Positions 61,336-64,000 of a DNA stretch of 64,000 bases are shown in pieces. The stretch's first letter is position 1, and the number at the start of each line of letters is the position of its first letter. A program made the translations under genes and the position numbers. Source of the stretch: Benincasa hispida (lineage: Eukaryota > Streptophyta > Magnoliopsida > Cucurbitales > Cucurbitaceae); NCBI RefSeq assembly GCF_009727055.1, contig NC_052351.1, positions 11,162,143 to 11,226,142 of the forward strand. The letters are read 5' to 3'. The notes under the pieces are model-generated. The model worked only from the letters and a program-made list of their open reading frames with translations, did not search any database and had not been told where the DNA came from.

Positions 61336-62790
61336 CTTGCCTTGAGGGTAAGATGACTAAACGACCTTTTACTGGAAAAGGTTGTAGAGCCAAGGAGCCT
61401 CTTGAGTTAGTACATTCTGACCTTTGTGGTCCTATGATTGTGCGAGCCCGAGGTGGCTATGAGTATTTTATCAGTTTTACTGATGATTACTCCAGGTATG
61501 GGTATATTTATCTTATAAAATGGAAATGAATCATTTGAAAAGTTCAAAGAGTTCGAGACTGAAGTTGAAAATGCATTACATAGACGGATTAAAACACTTC
61601 AATCGGATCGAGGTGGTGAGTTTTTAAACTCGGCATTCCAAGACTATTTGATAAAACATGGAATCGTTTCCAAACTCTCAGCGTCGAGTATACCTCAGCA
61701 GAATGGTGTAGTGGAGAGGAGGAATAAGACCTTGTTAGACATGGTTCGCTCGATGATGAGTTATGCTTCCTTATCGAACTCGTTTTGGGGTTTCGCAGTG
61801 AAGACTGCGATATACATACTCAATTGTGTTCCCTCCAAGAGTGTTGCAAAAACACCTCTGGGGTTGCGCTGCACATGAGCTTGAGGCTAATCCCAAGAAG
61901 TTGGAACCACGGTCGAGGTTGTTAACCCAAAGGTACACGAGGGGGTTATTTTTTATGATCCGATAGAAAATGGAGTGTTTATTTCAACAGACGATACTTT
62001 CCTAGAGGATGATCATATAAGGGAGCATAATCCATGAAGCAAAGTCGTATTGTGTGAGCTTTCCAATGAAAATACTAAAACTTCAACAAGAGTTGTTGAA
62101 GAGTCTGCTACATCAGCAAGAGTTATTGATGGGAGTTCATCCAGTAGGTCGGTTCCATCTCAAAAGTTGAGGGAACCTCGACGTAGTGGGAGGGTTGCAA
62201 ACTCACCCGTTCGCTATCTAGGTTTCACGAAAATCCTTGCTATGGTAGCAGATGGCGACGTTGAGGATCCATTGTCTTATAAAAAATATATGGAGGATGT
62301 TGACCAGGACGGTGACGTTGATGAACCTTGTGTCTACAAGAAGATCATCAACGCTTCAGTAGTCTTCTTAGTGTTGTATGTAGACGATATCCTACTCATT
62401 GGGAATGATGTAGGTCTATTGACTACAGTTAAGAACTGGCTAGTGACCTAATTCCAAATGAAAGATTTGGGAGAGGCTCAGTTTGTTCAAGGTATACAGA
62501 TCTTTTGGGATCGTAAGAACAAAGTGCTAGCACTGTCTCAGGCATCGTACATTGACAAGTTGTTGCTCAAGTATTCGATGCAGGACTGCAGGAGGGGCCT
62601 ACTGTCGTTCACGCATAGAGTCACTTTGTCTGAGGAAATGTGTCCTAAGACGCCTCAAGAGGTTGAGAAGATGAGACAGATTATTCTAACCCAGTCCATT
62701 TTAATGTTGCTGACCCGTTTACGAAGGCTCTCATGGCTACAGTGTTTAAGGGTCACTTACGGAGCATGGGTTTACAGGATAGCCCGCGGC
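61336..62790 (+). pseudogene. Copia integrase, reverse transcriptase and pol 3' end
   Basis: The interrupted integrase resumes with CLEGKMTKRPFTGKG-like sequence (one frameshift). The core follows with SASSIPQQNGVVERRNKTLLDMVRSMMSYAS (61648-61878), then the linker SSSRSVPSQKLREPRRSGR (62050-), and RT with the active site VFLVLYVDDILLIGNDVG (about 62355-62408). The first half of the RT is deleted (DVDQDG joined to DVDEPCVYKK). After TPQEVEKMRQ almost all of RNase H is missing; only FNVADPFTKAL and FKGHLRSMGLQ remain (about 62699-62776). It cannot transpose on its own. Confidence 0.9.
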
Positions 62791-62889
62791 TGGACTAGGG
62801 CAAGTGGGAGATTTTCTTGTACTAGAGTTTTATGCCCTAGTTTATTGTTTTGTACTAAGTTTTTTGTACACCCCACTTCGCTTTAGGAC

Positions 62890-62900
62890 AAGTGGGAGAT
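62890..62900 (+). other. Copia polypurine tract
   Basis: AAGTGGGAGAT immediately precedes the 3' LTR start. A second AAGTGGGAGATT lies at about 62801, a likely duplicate of the same region. Confidence 0.85.
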
Positions 62901-63486
62901 TGTTGGGGTTGATGCCCTAAAGTCTCATGTCCTGTAGTTTGTAAACAATTTGTACGAACGCTCGTATTTTTAATATATGATATTTACTTCACATCTTGTA
63001 TTTTTGCTCAGTTGCTTGTTTTATTTGCTTTACCACAAACCAATAAACATAGAATCCTTGGTTATCAGTATGTGACTCAAGCATGTATGTGGTGACATAC
63101 AAGTGGATCATGTCTTGAGTGATAACCAAAATGGTCTGTAGTATATAGATATAGGAGGGAAACCTTATCCTAGTAATGCTACGGATGCGACTCGCTTTGT
63201 GGAATGGTCATAAGTGTTGTGACTTGTCACAGATGGTCTGATCCTGATCATTTGTGTTGGGGACATGCGAGCGGGGGCGTCCTATACAAAGAGTTTGTAT
63301 TAGACCTGACCACGAAGTGTTAATGTCTCGTTATATAACACTGTTCATGACAGAGACTTCACTTCACTAGGATGTCCATAGGTAACATGACCAAGTTGGG
63401 AACTCCTGCCATTGAGGGCGGTCCTTTGATTTGTATGGGTGCGAGTGGCCAGTTTGCCGATTCAAACCTACCATTTTGGGGATTCG
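62901..63486 (+). mobile_element. Plus-strand copia 3' LTR, cut by gap
   Basis: Begins TGTTGGGGTTGATGCCC and follows the 5' LTR collinearly to the gap (CAACCGAGTGGCCAGTTTGCC-like end block). The true end and the right target duplication are not in the window. Confidence 0.9.
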
Positions 63487-64000
63487 NNNNNNNNNNNNNN
63501 NNNNNNNNNNNNNNNNNNNNNNNNNNNNNNNNNNNNNNNNNNNNNNNNNNNNNNNNNNNNNNNNNNNNNNNNNNNNNNNNNNNNNNNNNNNNNNNNNNNN
63601 NNNNNNNNNNNNNNNNNNNNNNNNNNNNNNNNNNNNNNNNNNNNNNNNNNNNNNNNNNNNNNNNNNNNNNNNNNNNNNNNNNNNNNNNNNNNNNNNNNNN
63701 NNNNNNNNNNNNNNNNNNNNNNNNNNNNNNNNNNNNNNNNNNNNNNNNNNNNNNNNNNNNNNNNNNNNNNNNNNNNNNNNNNNNNNNNNNNNNNNNNNNN
63801 NNNNNNNNNNNNNNNNNNNNNNNNNNNNNNNNNNNNNNNNNNNNNNNNNNNNNNNNNNNNNNNNNNNNNNNNNNNNNNNNNNNNNNNNNNNNNNNNNNNN
63901 NNNNNNNNNNNNNNNNNNNNNNNNNNNNNNNNNNNNNNNNNNNNNNNNNNNNNNNNNNNNNNNNNNNNNNNNNNNNNNNNNNNNNNNNNNNNNNNNNNNN
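63487..64000. other. Assembly gap to the window end (514 N)
   Basis: Undetermined bases. Confidence 1.

Overview
This is a 64 kb window of a nuclear plant genome. It has GT-AG introns, AT-rich intergenic DNA, dense LTR retrotransposons and MITEs, and assembly gaps. Several short repeats resemble families I know from Cucurbitaceae: the 'TCTATCA-TGATAGA' repeat, the 'GGGGTGTTTGGG' MITE, and the 'GTTTTCAAGTTTTGAAAAC' intronic MITE. A gourd/melon relative is therefore likely, but that placement is from memory.

The gene-bearing part is 3.3-25.5 kb. It holds three single-copy housekeeping genes whose exons can be joined completely: MAPDA (N6-methyl-AMP deaminase, +, 11 exons, 363 aa), cardiolipin synthase CLS (+, 8 exons, 344 aa) and Derlin-2 DER2 (-, 6 exons, 244 aa, convergent with CLS). 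A small intronless gene of unknown function (7537-7896) lies after MAPDA. The trio matches the Arabidopsis neighbours At4g04880, At4g04870 and At4g04860, so this is a conserved block into which about 11 kb of repeats was inserted between MAPDA and CLS. Site II (TGGGCC/T) clusters lie upstream of all three genes.

The second part, 26-64 kb, is a graveyard of mobile elements. A 22-bp self-complementary minisatellite (27.3-27.6 kb) precedes a broken Mutator (MULE) transposase. Then come several copies of one large-LTR Ty1/copia lineage: a decayed minus-strand element (30.7-40.4 kb) invaded by related LTRs, one of which (34558-35947) keeps a perfect 5-bp target duplication; a remnant of an older minus-strand copy (40.4-42.1 kb); and a plus-strand copia from 42.1 kb to the window end. 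The plus-strand copia is interrupted in its integrase by a 12.7 kb tandem array of a non-coding element with an Athila-like primer site, flanked by CTTGC target duplications.

The copia leader holds three tandem ~137-bp hairpin units centred on the palindrome ACGATCGT. Related palindromic clusters occur in the LTRs of the same family and upstream of the MULE.

Parts of the assembly are not trustworthy. Two exact 38-bp Nextera mate-pair junction adapters (46668 and 46846) flank a duplicated segment. The stretch 48609-58454 looks like an unpolished long-read patch that duplicates the cleaner sequence after it. There are four runs of N.
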